From Nymphaea colorata (Eukaryota; Streptophyta; Magnoliopsida; Nymphaeales; Nymphaeaceae): a DNA stretch of 47,540 bases. Below the pieces are notes generated by a model, which saw only the letters and a program-made list of their open reading frames with translations, did not search any database and was not told the DNA's origin. Shown here piece by piece: positions 21,170 through 31,778 of this stretch; the stretch's first letter is position 1, and every line of letters begins with the position of its first letter. The stretch is from the NCBI RefSeq assembly GCF_008831285.2, contig NW_022204709.1, positions 1 through 47,540 of the forward strand, written 5' to 3'. The position numbers and the translations under genes were made by a program.

Positions 21170-21262
21170 TCTCTCTATAGAATTACCTGTGTCCTTCTGG
21201 AGAAGAGAGGCTCTATCTTGTGGTTGAGGATAAGGGAAAGTTCCACGAGGACAACTTCAGAA
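21170..21262 (+). pseudogene. Scrap of the Mtr4 helicase gene
   Basis: About 90 bp nearly identical to the inverse of 27553-27640 in the intact helicase gene. It encodes Tyr-Leu-Cys-Pro-Ser-Gly-Glu-x-x-Leu-Tyr-Leu-Val-Val-x-Asp-Lys-Gly-Lys in the + direction. Nothing else of the helicase is present nearby. It follows the X fragment, in the same order and relative orientation as X2 followed by Mtr4 on the other arm. Confidence 0.85.
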
Positions 21263-21425
21263 ATATGACCATTCAAAGAAGAGTGATCACACGCATATAA
21301 AAGAAATAAACTTTGGAAATGAAAAGATAATTTAGATTAAAAATAGGGGTATTATTTTTGCATCCACATCAACTCTTCATCATCACTTTAATAATCACTA
21401 TTATTATCAATTTTTTTGAGCACAA

Positions 21426-22058
21426 TCAGTTTTGTTTTTGTTTCCTGTCAGCCATATCCAGTTATGCTAATTGTTATGACGCGCTGATGAGCTGTATAAC
21501 GCTCATCAATTTTTTGATGAGGAAGAGGACAAGGCCGATGCCAAGGGCTGCCAGGTTGATATATTCACAAGTTTGGCACAATCCGAGCAGTTGTTTGTTG
21601 GCGTGGATGTAGGCAGTGAGGAGGAAAATTTCATTCCCTGCCACCAAAGTGAAGAGGACTTTTTTGTTTCCGTAGTAAAGGTTGAGTAGTCTCCACTTAG
21701 AAGGCGACTCTTTGTGATGCTGTCCTCTCAGCAAACTAACGTACATCTGGTACCAATGCGAAACCAAGTCCAGTACGATATCACCCAAAAACACCCACGA
21801 CCATTGTGGATACAGTCCCGCCAGGATCGCCAGCATCACTCCATTGGAAGCTCGATCGCAGACCATATCCAAGACTGCTCCGAAGCGAGTTGACTGGTTG
21901 AAGTGGCGAGCAGCCATTCCGTCGAAGGCGTCTAGAAGTTGGCTGAGTCCGTAGCAGATGAGGGCCCACAGTGGGTGGGTGAGGTAGAGGGGGAAGACGG
22001 CGAAGAGGAAGGCGAAGCGGAAGTATCCGATGATGTTGGGTACAAACAGGAACACCAT
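21426..22058 (-). CDS. Phosphatidylinositol synthase (CDP-diacylglycerol-inositol 3-phosphatidyltransferase)
   Basis: 210 aa with about five hydrophobic segments. The CDP-alcohol phosphatidyltransferase signature is complete: Asp-Ala-Phe-Asp-Gly-x-x-Ala-Arg, then Gly, then Asp-x-x-x-Asp (about residues 43-70). The N-terminal Val-Pro-Asn-Ile-Ile-Gly-Tyr-x-Arg and the Leu-Asp-Ala-Phe-Asp-Gly context are specific for PI synthase rather than phosphatidylglycerol-phosphate or choline enzymes. It joins myo-inositol to CDP-diacylglycerol, probably in the ER membrane. The frame continues through a TAA (Glu) near the C-terminus to TGA at 21426-21428. The ATG is 54 bp from the divergent coiled-coil gene. 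Confidence 0.93.
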
Positions 22059-22112
22059 ATGATTTTAATATCAAGTCCTCGGAAATAAGCAGTTTAATAT
22101 TAAAATTAATAG

Positions 22113-23729
22113 ATGAACGACCTTGGACCGCACTTCAGAGCACTTCACTTCCAGTCCCTCGCAGAAGAGAATGAAGACCTCAGGAGAAGAGTTGTAAAAC
22201 TCACGGAAATCGAAGGATATGTCTAGCTGCTCGTCGACAAACTAGAGAAGGCCGAACGCAGGGAGCAGATGCTCACAGGTGAAAATTCCCTCCTTCGCCA
22301 GCAGGCCCGCTAGCTTGAAATCAAATTTTCCCAAAATGAGAGCATGCATGGTGACGAAATGCGCTACGTCTTCGCCCAGCATGACCAACTAGTCGAGGAT
22401 AAGAATCGCTCCCTTGCTCACCTCAAGGCACAGCTAGACCAAGAACAGGCAAGAGCTGCCCACGCAGATGCAGAGCTCAAAAATCAGCGTGCCAACTTGC
22501 AGCATGCTGTCTAGGAATATGAGATTGCTTTAGGACAGCTAAGAGGAGCAAATAAGGAGCTTGAAGGCGACTTACAACTCCTTTACCAGTCTCATGAACA
22601 GGAACGAGCTAAGTTTGCAGCATAGAGAGACGCTTGGGCAGCAGAGAGCAATAGGCTTCGGTCAATCATTCAAGAAAAAAGCATGACTGTAGCCGAACTG
22701 GGAAAACAGCTTGATTAGCTTTCTCAAGCGTTAAGCATGGCTGATCTGCAGATCAAAAAATTGACTGATTACAATAAACAACTGGAAATTAGTTTCCAAA
22801 AACGGGAATCAGAAACCTCATAAACTATTGCCCATCTGCAGTAAGGCATGGGAGTGCTGCGGCTGGAGGTAGAGAGGCTAGGTGGTGAGAATATGGCTGT
22901 ACGTGCTGCCAAAGGAGCAGTTGAGAAGGAATTGGAAGAGGCGAAGGTAGTGCAAGTCCACCTGAGATCAGACAACGACACATACATAACTGACAACCAA
23001 CGCCTTATCTTCCTCCTAGAAGAAGCTGACAAAGAAAATGCCTTCCTACGTGATAAGCAACGTGAGCTTGAGGAATACTCAACCGCAGAGAACGACCAGT
23101 TGCGGACTGAAAATGTACGATTAAGGGAGGAAATCGCAGTTCTTTCGAAAAATAGCAGCGAAAGATAGACACTTTTGGGAACTAAGCTAATCGAGCTCAA
23201 GGAAGCACAAAATGCTAAGAACAGCTTATAGCTCCAGATGAGTCAAGCGCACAGCCAATTTCAACTGGTTTCAGATGAGCTCCACTCTTTGCAACAGGCT
23301 CTGATTGGACAGCAGGACAGAGTGACTGAGCTTGAGTTATCCTTGAAGACAGCTTTAGATGAAGTAAACAAAACAAGGCAGGCGCTTGTTACTGCCGAAC
23401 AGGTTGCCAAACGAATCCAGCAATAAAACTCAGAACTATCGGCTCAAAACCACGCTCTCACCAGGCAAGCAAGCAACCCACGCGAAATGAACAAGGACTA
23501 CCGCGAGCAGGTCGACCGTATGGTCAAAAATTTCCACGACTAGCGCTAAGAGCAGGCCAAGAGACACTGGCTGGAAAAGGAAAAGCTGCGAGAAGTATAC
23601 GAATACGAGCTCAAGCAAAAGGAGCTATAATTCGCACGGAGAACAGCTGAGCTGGAATAGTAGGTCCTACGTGCGAGGCGTTTATAGGCGATGACTGCCC
23701 GAACAACTCCAGCGAAGGGGAAGGCGTGA
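22113..23729 (+). CDS. Coiled-coil protein, 538 aa
   Basis: A single clean frame of 539 codons. Almost the whole protein is predicted coiled coil rich in Ala, Gln, Glu and Leu (for example Glu-Leu-Glu-Glu-Ala-Lys repeats, Leu-Arg-x-Glu-Asn-Val-Arg-Leu-Arg-Glu-Glu-Ile). The C-terminal 40 residues are basic. TAA/TAG codons fall at heptad positions normally filled by Glu. Family not recognised; a cytoskeletal or basal-body structural role is only inferred. The next gene starts 49 bp later. Confidence 0.85.
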
Positions 23730-23778
23730 AATGATGATGAGTAATAATGGTAGTTTAGACATCGATAATATTTAAAAC

Positions 23779-24331
23779 ATGTTCCAGACGCCTGCCATCA
23801 AGGACGAAATCCTGAAGAGCTACATCGAGCAAATCTTCTCGCGATACGACACCAACAACGCCGGCACTCTGAATCCCAACGAGATGACCAGCTTCTTCAA
23901 TGACCTCTTCCGATCCCTCAATATCCCCCTCGTCCTCACCGCTCCGCAGTCCCTCGATGCCATCAAGGCTGTACACCCCACCTACAATGGCGCCATCAAT
24001 AGGGATGAACTCTTCCAGGCCTTCAAAGTGCTCCTCGGACTGTAATTTCTCCATGATGCAGCTCGCCTATGCCCACGCAACAAGTTACCACCACTTATCC
24101 CAACTATCCCAACATGGTGCAAAACACCGGATACGTCAGCATGCCTAACTACGTCAATGTTGGCAGTAATTTTATTTCTATAAAGATGGCTATGTTCCAC
24201 AGCAAGGCTATGTAGTGAATCCAGCAATGCTAAGAACAGGCCAGCAAGGTTACCAGGGCAACTTCGTGCAAGGCTTCACTGGCTATCCCACCAACAACGG
24301 CCAACAGTTCAACAACTTCCGCAGGCAATGA
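23779..24331 (+). CDS. EF-hand protein with Gln/Gly/Tyr-rich tail
   Basis: Three exons (23779-24041, 24062-24165, 24186-24331) give 170 aa. Residues about 20-45 contain a good EF-hand: Arg-Tyr-Asp-Thr-Asn-Asn-Ala-Gly-Thr-Leu-Asn-Pro-Asn-Glu, with Asp, Asn, Asn, Thr, Glu at ligand positions. A second, weaker helix-loop-helix with Asn-Gly-Ala-Ile-Asn-Arg-Asp-Glu follows (about 70-82). The tail after residue 90 is low complexity with Tyr-Pro-Asn, Gly-Tyr and Gln repeats. Calcium binding is likely for the first loop. An upstream in-frame ATG at 23731 is only 1 bp from the previous stop, so the later one was chosen. The TGA overlaps ATGA of the next frame. Confidence 0.8.
24042..24061 (+). other. 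20-nt GT-AG intron 1 in EF-hand gene
   Basis: Begins GTAATT and ends TGCAG. Removal connects the EF-hand domain to the Pro/Gln/Tyr tail. Confidence 0.8.
24166..24185 (+). other. 20-nt GT-AG intron 2 in EF-hand gene
   Basis: Begins GTAATT and ends TAAAG. Removal joins Asn-Val-Gly to Asn-Gly-Tyr-Val-Pro-Gln-Gln and keeps the repeat pattern of the tail. Confidence 0.82.
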
Positions 24332-24369
24332 GTGATATGCTGCTTCTATTAAGATTAATTGAGTTATTC

Positions 24370-25407
24370 ATGATTCGCCAACTGCTCGAGCACACCGTCC
24401 GCAAGGACCTAAGAAGAGGCAACAAGATACACAGTCACCGGCAGTATCTACGCGCCCTCGCTCCTATCCCTCGTGTTACTTACTGGGCTGGCTACCATAA
24501 GAAGAAATTGATCCTTATGATAGTGCTCGGATTAATAGGATGGACTTACGACTGGCATCGTTCGATTTATCGCTACTTGCTTACACTCCACTCGCCCTAT
24601 CACTTCGTGCACCAGCTACTCACTGCTGAAGAAAAAGTCCCCAAGACCATCCTCGAGCAGTCCCCGCATTGGCCATTCGCTCCAGAAGGCTGCCAACTGC
24701 TGCAAAAACTCTACTTCTAAGCAGATCGCCACCTCATCTTCGGCGTCAGCAGAAACTATCTCTTCCAAGTCTATAAACAACTGGGTCTACTGCAAAAACC
24801 TGAAGAATAGCGGAACTTTTGGGTCAGTGGAGGCTTCTACCGCAAACGCAACCAGCTACTGTCAGGAGTAGGGCTTAGCGAGTTCCTCAGTCTGTATGAA
24901 GAGGCATTCAATTATTTGAGGAAAACACGACCAGACATTCAGGAAGAAGATTTCAGGAAAGAATTCGCTGAGCTCTTCGTCTCGAAAGCAAGTGAAATAT
25001 AGCAATGGGAAAAACAGTTCAACAAAAAACGGCACAACGAGTTCTTGAAGTCACTCTTAACTGACAATGATGCCAAGCAAGAGGAGCTTTGCAGGTTGAT
25101 GAGATAACAGCTTGACATCACTGAACAGCAAGTGGACCAGGAATTAGTCAAAAGCGGAATGAAAGGAATGAGCGTGAGGGACCGATGGCTCTACTGGAGA
25201 AACCGAGAAGTCTTGCTTTCCCTCAGAGAAGAGACCCTACTAAGAAGACTTTCTTTTGGCATATCTGAAAGCAAAGAAGTGCAAGAAATGCGAAAGAGGC
25301 TTCAAGGAATATAGCGAGATTTAGATTAGGTTCAGAAAAAGAAGGAAGAACTGAAGCAATTGCACCTGGAACTTTACGATGAGTAGATCCTCGCATAGGC
25401 AAAGTGA
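24370..25407 (+). CDS. Membrane-anchored coiled-coil protein, hypothetical
   Basis: A clean frame of 346 codons from ATG 24370 (upstream in-frame ATGs at 24328 and 24337 are possible). A hydrophobic helix (Lys-Lys-Leu-Ile-Leu-Met-Ile-Val-Leu-Gly-Leu-Ile-Gly, about residues 45-60) is followed by a His/Tyr-rich globular part with Arg and Trp clusters. The second half (about 190-345) is a charged coiled coil. An N-terminal basic stretch before the single helix would suit a mitochondrial or ER membrane protein, but no family is recognised. It is convergent with the Mtr4 gene; the stops are 45 bp apart. Confidence 0.75.
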
Positions 25408-25452
25408 ATGAATGATATTAAGTATGGTTGCTTCACAAAGTATGATAATCAG

Positions 25453-28430
25453 TCAGAGCACGTAAAGTGAGGCGGCCACCACGATGCCGCGGTTCACTTT
25501 CTCGCTTGCCTCTGTGAAGCGGGTACTAAGCTCAGCGTTTCCGATCTCTCTTGCCGCTGTCGATAAATCTCTCAGCAGCTCATGCAGTCTTCGGAGAGTA
25601 CGGATCACGCTGCCCTCGTATGAGTCTGTCTTCTTGCAGATGGTCTCGAAATCTGCTCCAGAGCACCAGTCATATGTAACCTCCACTAGTTGTTCCTTGA
25701 TGCTGTCGATATAGTCGTCCTGAATAAATTGACTTTTACCTCTTCAAGGTTGATTTTGCATTCCTTGAAGATCTGGAAGATGGACTTGGCTCGCAAGATG
25801 AGTTCTTCCAGTTTTTGCCTCAAACGTGGGATTTTGGTCCTCATGCGTTCAGTGCTCGATTTCTCTTCATGGGAGATCGATGAGAGGAGGGCGGCGATTT
25901 CGATGGGAGTCATATCGTTGAAGTATCCGGTGAAGATAAGGTCGGTGAGCAGAACTTCGTGATTGGAGTTGATTTCGCATGTTACTCTTCCCTTCAGCGT
26001 GACAACACCGCGATCGACGAGCCCACTGCGCTTAATCACTCTGCTGTAAGCTCGCATCTCATTGCGAAGGACCAAGCTAGATTTTTCCTTGATTTTGCGC
26101 CCTAGTTCTCTTATTTCTTCGTATTCTTTCTTTCTCTGTCTGTATTCCTCCAGCCTTCCTTATAGATCCTTCAAGTTTTCAATTTCCTCTTCAGCCTTGG
26201 CGATTTTCAGCTTGAGGGCGACTGCTTCTGGCTCGTTGGAGTCCAAAGGCATCGTGCTGACCTTTTTGGCGGTCACGCTCTGCATGGTCTTGATGATTAG
26301 ATTTTTAGAAGCCTATGAATTTAGGTCGTTAGGCATGTTGGAGATCTTTAACGATGCCACTTCGAGAATGCAATTCAGAGAGAAAGTGAGTACGACTAAT
26401 TCCCCCTCTTCGCGATAGCTTCCAGCAGGGGAGGGAGTTTAGCTTTTCTCTTTTGGCTTTATGTATACGAAACAGTCAACGAGGTAAATTGGCTCAGGTG
26501 TTTCTCCTTTGTTCTTGCGGTTACCCTCTTTTTTGTGGAAATTAATGCTCACACCGTACCCCCAGTCAACTTGCCCGTCAACCAGGTGAACAATTCGGCC
26601 AATGTTCAGGAAGGGAAGAATTCGTTGTGGCTGGTTGGCCATTTTGCGAAGCTACTGTTTATACTCTACCAGTTTTTCCTTGAGGAGGTGAAGAGTCTCA
26701 AGATCTTACTCTTGACTAAAAGGAATGGAAAATTATTTCTGCTTTTATGCCAGTTGTTGCTTGAGGGCTGGCAGTTGTGCATCCTGCTGGAACTGGAGCA
26801 ATGAGCGAGCCAGGATGTATTCAAGGTCAATGTCTTCCAATCTTTGACTGTTGAGCAGCATGTGGTAGTTGATGTAGAAGCTGCTGAGAAGGTTATCAGA
26901 ATGGCCCTTGAGCATCGCTTTCGCCACATCTTTCTCCATCTTTTCATCAAACATCAGAATAGTCGAACCTTTCTTGTCAAGTCCTCTTCGGCCAGCTCTC
27001 CCACTCATTTGAATATACTCTCCTCCTGTCAGCCAGCGTGATTTCTCACCATCGAACTTCTTGATGTTGGTGAATACGACAGTCCTGGCAGGCATGTTGA
27101 GACCCATTGAGAATGTCTATGTTGAAAAGAGCACCTTGAGAAGGCCTTCCTGGAAGAGCAGCTCCACCACTTCCTTCACTAAAGGCAGCAATCCACCGTG
27201 ATGGATGCCCACACCTTTCTTTACGATCTATCGCATGGCTTGTATAGCTGGCAGTTGGCGATCCTTTTCTTCTAGGACCAGTAGGGAACGACCGTATATG
27301 AGCTAGATACGTTCTTTTTCAGCTTTGGTGGTAAGGTCATACTTGGTGCATATGGATCGAGCATAAGACTCCACATCTTTCTTGCTGAAACTGAACACAA
27401 TGACTGGGTCTAGTTGCCGCTCCATGATGGTCTTAATGATCTTAGAAAGATCAGAACCCTGACTCAGGTTTTTCTTCTTCTTGTCCAAACCAATAAGCGT
27501 GCCTCCTTCTCCGAGTGACTGAATTGCCTTGCTGAAGTTGTCCTCGTGGAACTTTCCCTTATCGTCGACCACAAGATAGAGCCCCTCTCCTCCAGAAGGA
27601 CAGAGGTAATGCTCTAGAGGGACAGGCCGATAGTCGGTGTAGACAACGTTGCATGGCTGTTTGCGGAGTTTGGTGATCCACATGGCGAACTCTCCAGGAT
27701 TGCCGATGGTGGCAGAGAGGAATACGTATCGAACATTCGCGGGCAGCATGATGATGGTTTCTTCCCACACCACTCCTCTCTCCTTGTCTCGCATGTAATG
27801 CACCTCGTCGAAGATCACCCACTTCACTTACCGCACGATCTCACTACCCCTGTAGATCATGTTCCGTAAGATCTCGGTCGTCATCACCAAGCAAGTGGCT
27901 CCCTGGTCTATCGCCACGTCTCCAGTGACTAGTCCCACGTCTCCGAACTCCTCTTTGAGCTCTCGATACTTCTGATTGGAAAGGGCCTTGATAGGCGATG
28001 TGTAGATCACTCTGCTGTTGCGCTTGAGAGACAGAGCGATCGCGTACTCTGCGATGGCTGTTTTTCCTGCGGAGGTGTGGGCGCAGACGAGGACTGACTC
28101 GTCGGACTCGATGGCGGTGACTGCCTTCTGCTGGAAGGGGTCGAGCTTGAAGGGGTATTTCTTGGCCTTCAGTTCGCCGGTGTAGGGCCTACGTTCGTAG
28201 CCAGCGGGGAAGTAGATCTCGTGTATGCATCCCTCCTCTTCTCTCACAGTCTCAATGGTGATATTCTAGAGGCGTTTGGCTGCGTCCTCGTGATCGCTGT
28301 CGGTGTTTTATTAGGGGAGCTGGAGGAGCTCTTGTTCTGTGTGGAGGCGCTTGGAGGGGAGCGGCTCGACTGCAGGTGGGTAGGGACGCTGGGGAACATC
28401 GAAGATGTCGAAGGGGTCGTCTTACTGCAT
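25453..28430 (-). CDS. MTR4: Exosome-cofactor RNA helicase Mtr4 (Ski2-like DExH)
   Basis: Two exons, 985 aa, close to yeast Mtr4 (1073 aa). Helicase motifs: Ala-His-Thr-Ser-Ala-Gly-Lys-Thr (Walker A), Thr-Ser-Pro-Ile-Lys-Ala-Leu-Ser, Phe-Asp-Glu-Val-His-Tyr-Met (DEVH), Ser-Ala-Thr-Ile-Gly-Asn, Gly-Ile-His-His-Gly-Gly, Thr-Glu-Thr-Phe-Ser-Met-Gly, and [10 protein letters not shown]. The arch/KOW region is present (about 26400-26650) and the C-terminus has the typical [11 protein letters not shown] ... Glu-Gly-Ser-Val-Ile-Arg block. Mtr4 unwinds RNA and feeds it 3' to 5' into the nuclear exosome, with TRF4 and Air proteins in TRAMP. The invariant Glu residues of REV-x-W and TETF are TAA (27828-27830) and TAG (27117-27119). 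Frame clean apart from one 20-nt intron. Confidence 0.96.
25720..25739 (-). other. 20-nt GT-AG intron in Mtr4 gene
   Basis: On the minus strand it begins GTAAAA and ends TTCAG. It is the only frame change in 2978 bp, and its removal restores the conserved Cys-Lys-x-x-x-Glu-Glu-Asp-x-Tyr segment before the final helicase block. Confidence 0.95.
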
Positions 28431-28584
28431 TGTTGATTTATTTATTATTTGCAAATTGCCGATGATGAAAGCATGCGTGCTCAATACAAATAAAAACTAT
28501 ATTCTCATTTTATTGGATGGTTCAAATCAAGACCAAGCATGATAATCTTAATTATCGGTATTTATAGAATAATGGGGGACGATA

Positions 28585-31248
28585 TCAAGGTTTTGAATCT
28601 TTTTAAGCGATGGATGACTTTTCTGCCTCATTTCCTTTTTTACTCCTCAATAATCTCCTTTCCAGCCTTTACTAAAACATTTTTTTCATCTCTTGCTGCT
28701 CTTCTTGAGTGCATTCTTTAATTATAGTTGGCTGTAGTTCGACTTTTTATGGATGACTCACATATCTATGACAGCACGGGCCTCTCTCCATAGCGATAGA
28801 TTGACTTTTTGAGCTTCTTTGCGGTTTGCCAAGGAATATATACGTTGATTCTTTCTATTTATCTTCCTTTTTGTCCTTAACTCCAACTGATTATGCATTG
28901 AAAGCATTCAATATTTTTAGGATCTCATAGTCTTTTTCATATATTTTCCAATCGTTTTTGATTAGCCCGGGAAATAAAGTATATTAAATGAAGTGCCCAG
29001 AGTCTTAACTCTTTTTCCAATTTATTATATAAAAGTTAGGCGTCTGGCATCCAATCATATATACTTACGAGTATTTCAAAAACCTTAGCATGTTTGAATA
29101 CTATCTCTCTAGTTGGATTAGGCCATCAGCACCGTAAAACCAACTTCCTCCAGCTTTCAAACTCTGAACAAAGTAACGAAGGGAGGGAAAATGCTGAGCA
29201 AGTTATTTGTCCCAATCTCGAACTAACTTATCAGGAAAGATTTATCCTAGAGTAGAAATTTTATTTTTCAGCACTTCTAAGGCATTTTATTATCGAAGGT
29301 AATGCTAAATGAGTGGATCCAGCTATTCTGGTTTCGTTTTCTTTACAAACTAACAAAATTCCTTCGATAGATTATCTTTTATTTCATTTAGAACTTTTTC
29401 GTAATCCAAATATTGAGTCCTCAGATAAGATTTGGCAGTTTAGTAATATTGATTCGTTACAGCCCTCATATACTTTAGTTACTTTTAAACCATGAAGAAA
29501 CCCAGGAAAACGGTTATCTCTCTCCCTTTTTGTTGAGCTAAATGCATGAGCTTTTTTAAAGGTGGGGTTTTTTACCCTGTTTTATCCGGATTGGTTTACG
29601 TGATAATGGAGTTACATATAGTTTTTATAATCGTTCCGCAATCTATATGTCCCATAACCCTACTTGGTTATTTAATAGCACTAAAGGCATAATGCATGTT
29701 TCTTATTTATATTAAGTCTTAGTAGTTTTAATCAATTTGCTTAGCTGTTTTTTCGCTAGCTGATATCTTCGTATAGGCAAAGTCGACCATCTTTTGCAGA
29801 TTCACTGTATTTGAGTCATAGTATGTAGCGTTTGTCATATATAACTAATTTTCCTCATTAAATTTTATAATCCTGCTTCCCATCTTATTCATAAGGGCGA
29901 GAATACAACCTCCAATAGTTTCTTTATTTAATTTCATTGAAATTTGTGATTCATCCAGCAGTTTTTTGTTGCTAGAATCAAGAAGTCCCCTAAGCAAGCC
30001 ATGGGCTATCTCATGTAAGACCACTATGATCATGTAAGACTTTAGAAATGATTTCCTAAACGTTGAAACCAACATACTGGATGGAAATTGATTCAGACAT
30101 ATGTAAATTTTGCCATTTGAGTACTACCCAAAAGTAGAAGCAGGTCGTTAATCGTTATTTACACCTGGAATGTAGTATAGAGTTATCTGGTCCAGTAATT
30201 CAAGAAACTTTTTCCGAATTTCGTCTTTTTGTATCTTGTTCTCCATCATATAAGTTTTAGCTTTGGCATGAATGATGTCCCATTCTTTGAGCAACCAACT
30301 CGGATGATGCTTAGGGATGTAATGCACCTTGCTGTAGTCTGGGTCTAGGTAGTCTTTTTAGTATATTTCTAAGAAACATTTGAATTCGGCAACGTATTTG
30401 GGATCATAGTTTTCCCCTTTTCCTGAGTTGATGTAGTCAAACTCTTTGTATTTGTTTACAAAGTCTAAAAAAGTAGTAATCAAGAAGCCATTTTGTTATT
30501 AGATTTGTTGAGTTAGCAATTCCTTCACTTATTTTATTTCTGATTGAAAATGCTTAGTTAGGTTCACTCCAACCAACCTCTTCGCTGATGTTCTAAATCC
30601 TTATTAACTTGTTTCATCTAAATACCACAGCAAAAAATATGCTGGGACACTCGGCACACCCGGTTTATGGAATCGTAAAGATTACTTCTTCGATGAGGAG
30701 TTTAGTACCTCCTATTCCATAAGCTATCCTTCCTATTTGAGCAACTTCACAGGGGTGTAAATTATCTTCTCAGGCTTATGCTATTTTTTTTATTTTGGCA
30801 ATAAAAGACCCATCTAGTTTAAACTTAAACTGTAAAAAATATCGGTGTTACCTGCTATTTCTTATAAATTAGATTAGCTTTCTGAGGACTATTTCTCTTT
30901 TAAGTAGTCGTATATAAACATTTATAACTTATGAAGGTAGAAATCCTTTTGGTTCCTATGTGTGACAGGAACCACGTAATTCATAGGCTTCGCGTTATCT
31001 TCTATGCCAATATTTATTTAGCGCTGATAGTCTTCTATGAGTAGCTTCGTGACAAGATCTGCAGTTTCGCCTGGCGCAGCTTGCCGAATGTCTTCGAGGA
31101 ATTAGTCGAACGTGATTCTTTCGTAGGAATATGCTTTTGTATCATTTAGTTTATTGTAGAACTATAAAGTTTACAAGGCATCTGAGAGTGATGATGTTCT
31201 TAGATTCTAAATGAACTTTTCTACTGTTTCACCTGTTCCAAGCTCCAT
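28585..31248 (-). CDS. X2: large AT-rich zincin-like (HEIAH) protein of unknown family
   Basis: A single 888-codon frame, intron-free and unbroken, from ATG at 31246-31248 to TGA at 28585-28587. A hydrophobic helix ends in Val-Val-Leu-His-Glu-Ile-Ala-His (30001-30024; residues about 409-416), the HExxH zinc-protease signature. A Glu 27 residues later, in Asn-Lys-Glu-Thr-Ile-Gly-Gly, is a candidate third ligand (gluzincin arrangement). The N-terminal 200 residues contain acidic helices; the C-terminal 350 are mostly helical. No signal peptide. The peptidase call rests on this motif only. It is a paralogue of X1 (18111-20540). Composition is far more AT-rich than Mtr4, which follows on the same strand 154 bp later. 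Confidence 0.78.
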
Positions 31249-31778
31249 TCAATAAAATTATAATTAAAAAAGCAAAAGCTCTGCATTTATTAATACAATA
31301 GTTATGAAAATATATAATAAATAATAGTAATTAACGAATTCTGTCATTTTTATTTTGTAAAAACATTTTAAATTCTTTAAATTGATAAAACGATACTATG
31401 GCTAAAAAAATTGAACTATATTTTATTATTCTTTTTTAGCTAAAAAGCTATGAGCCTGGCGACCATTCTAATACTATAAATTACTAGTATTCAACCGTCA
31501 ATCCGCCTACACACACTCAAATCTGAGGCTGGCCAGAAACGTTCTTTTTATTTATTTTTTGGTTAATGACCAGGAAAAAATATTGATCAGTAAATTACTA
31601 GTATAAATTATGTGTAGGTTGGATAGTTACAACAATTTTTAAGATAAGTTCGCATACGTGGATCGCTATCCTATGCCAATTATTTTATGGTAAGCCTGAC
31701 CTGGATGCTACAAAAATTAAAAATGATGTAAAAAGGAGGATTTTAATACATAATCACCTTTTTTTTGTTTTTCATGAA
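31249..31778. other. AT-rich gap between X2 and truncated coiled-coil copy
   Basis: About 530 bp without a supported gene. It holds an imperfect inverted pair (about 31481-31522 and 31592-31632) sharing the core AAATTACTAGTAT and CCTACACA. It contains no telomere-like tract, unlike the corresponding interval of the left arm. Confidence 0.6.
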
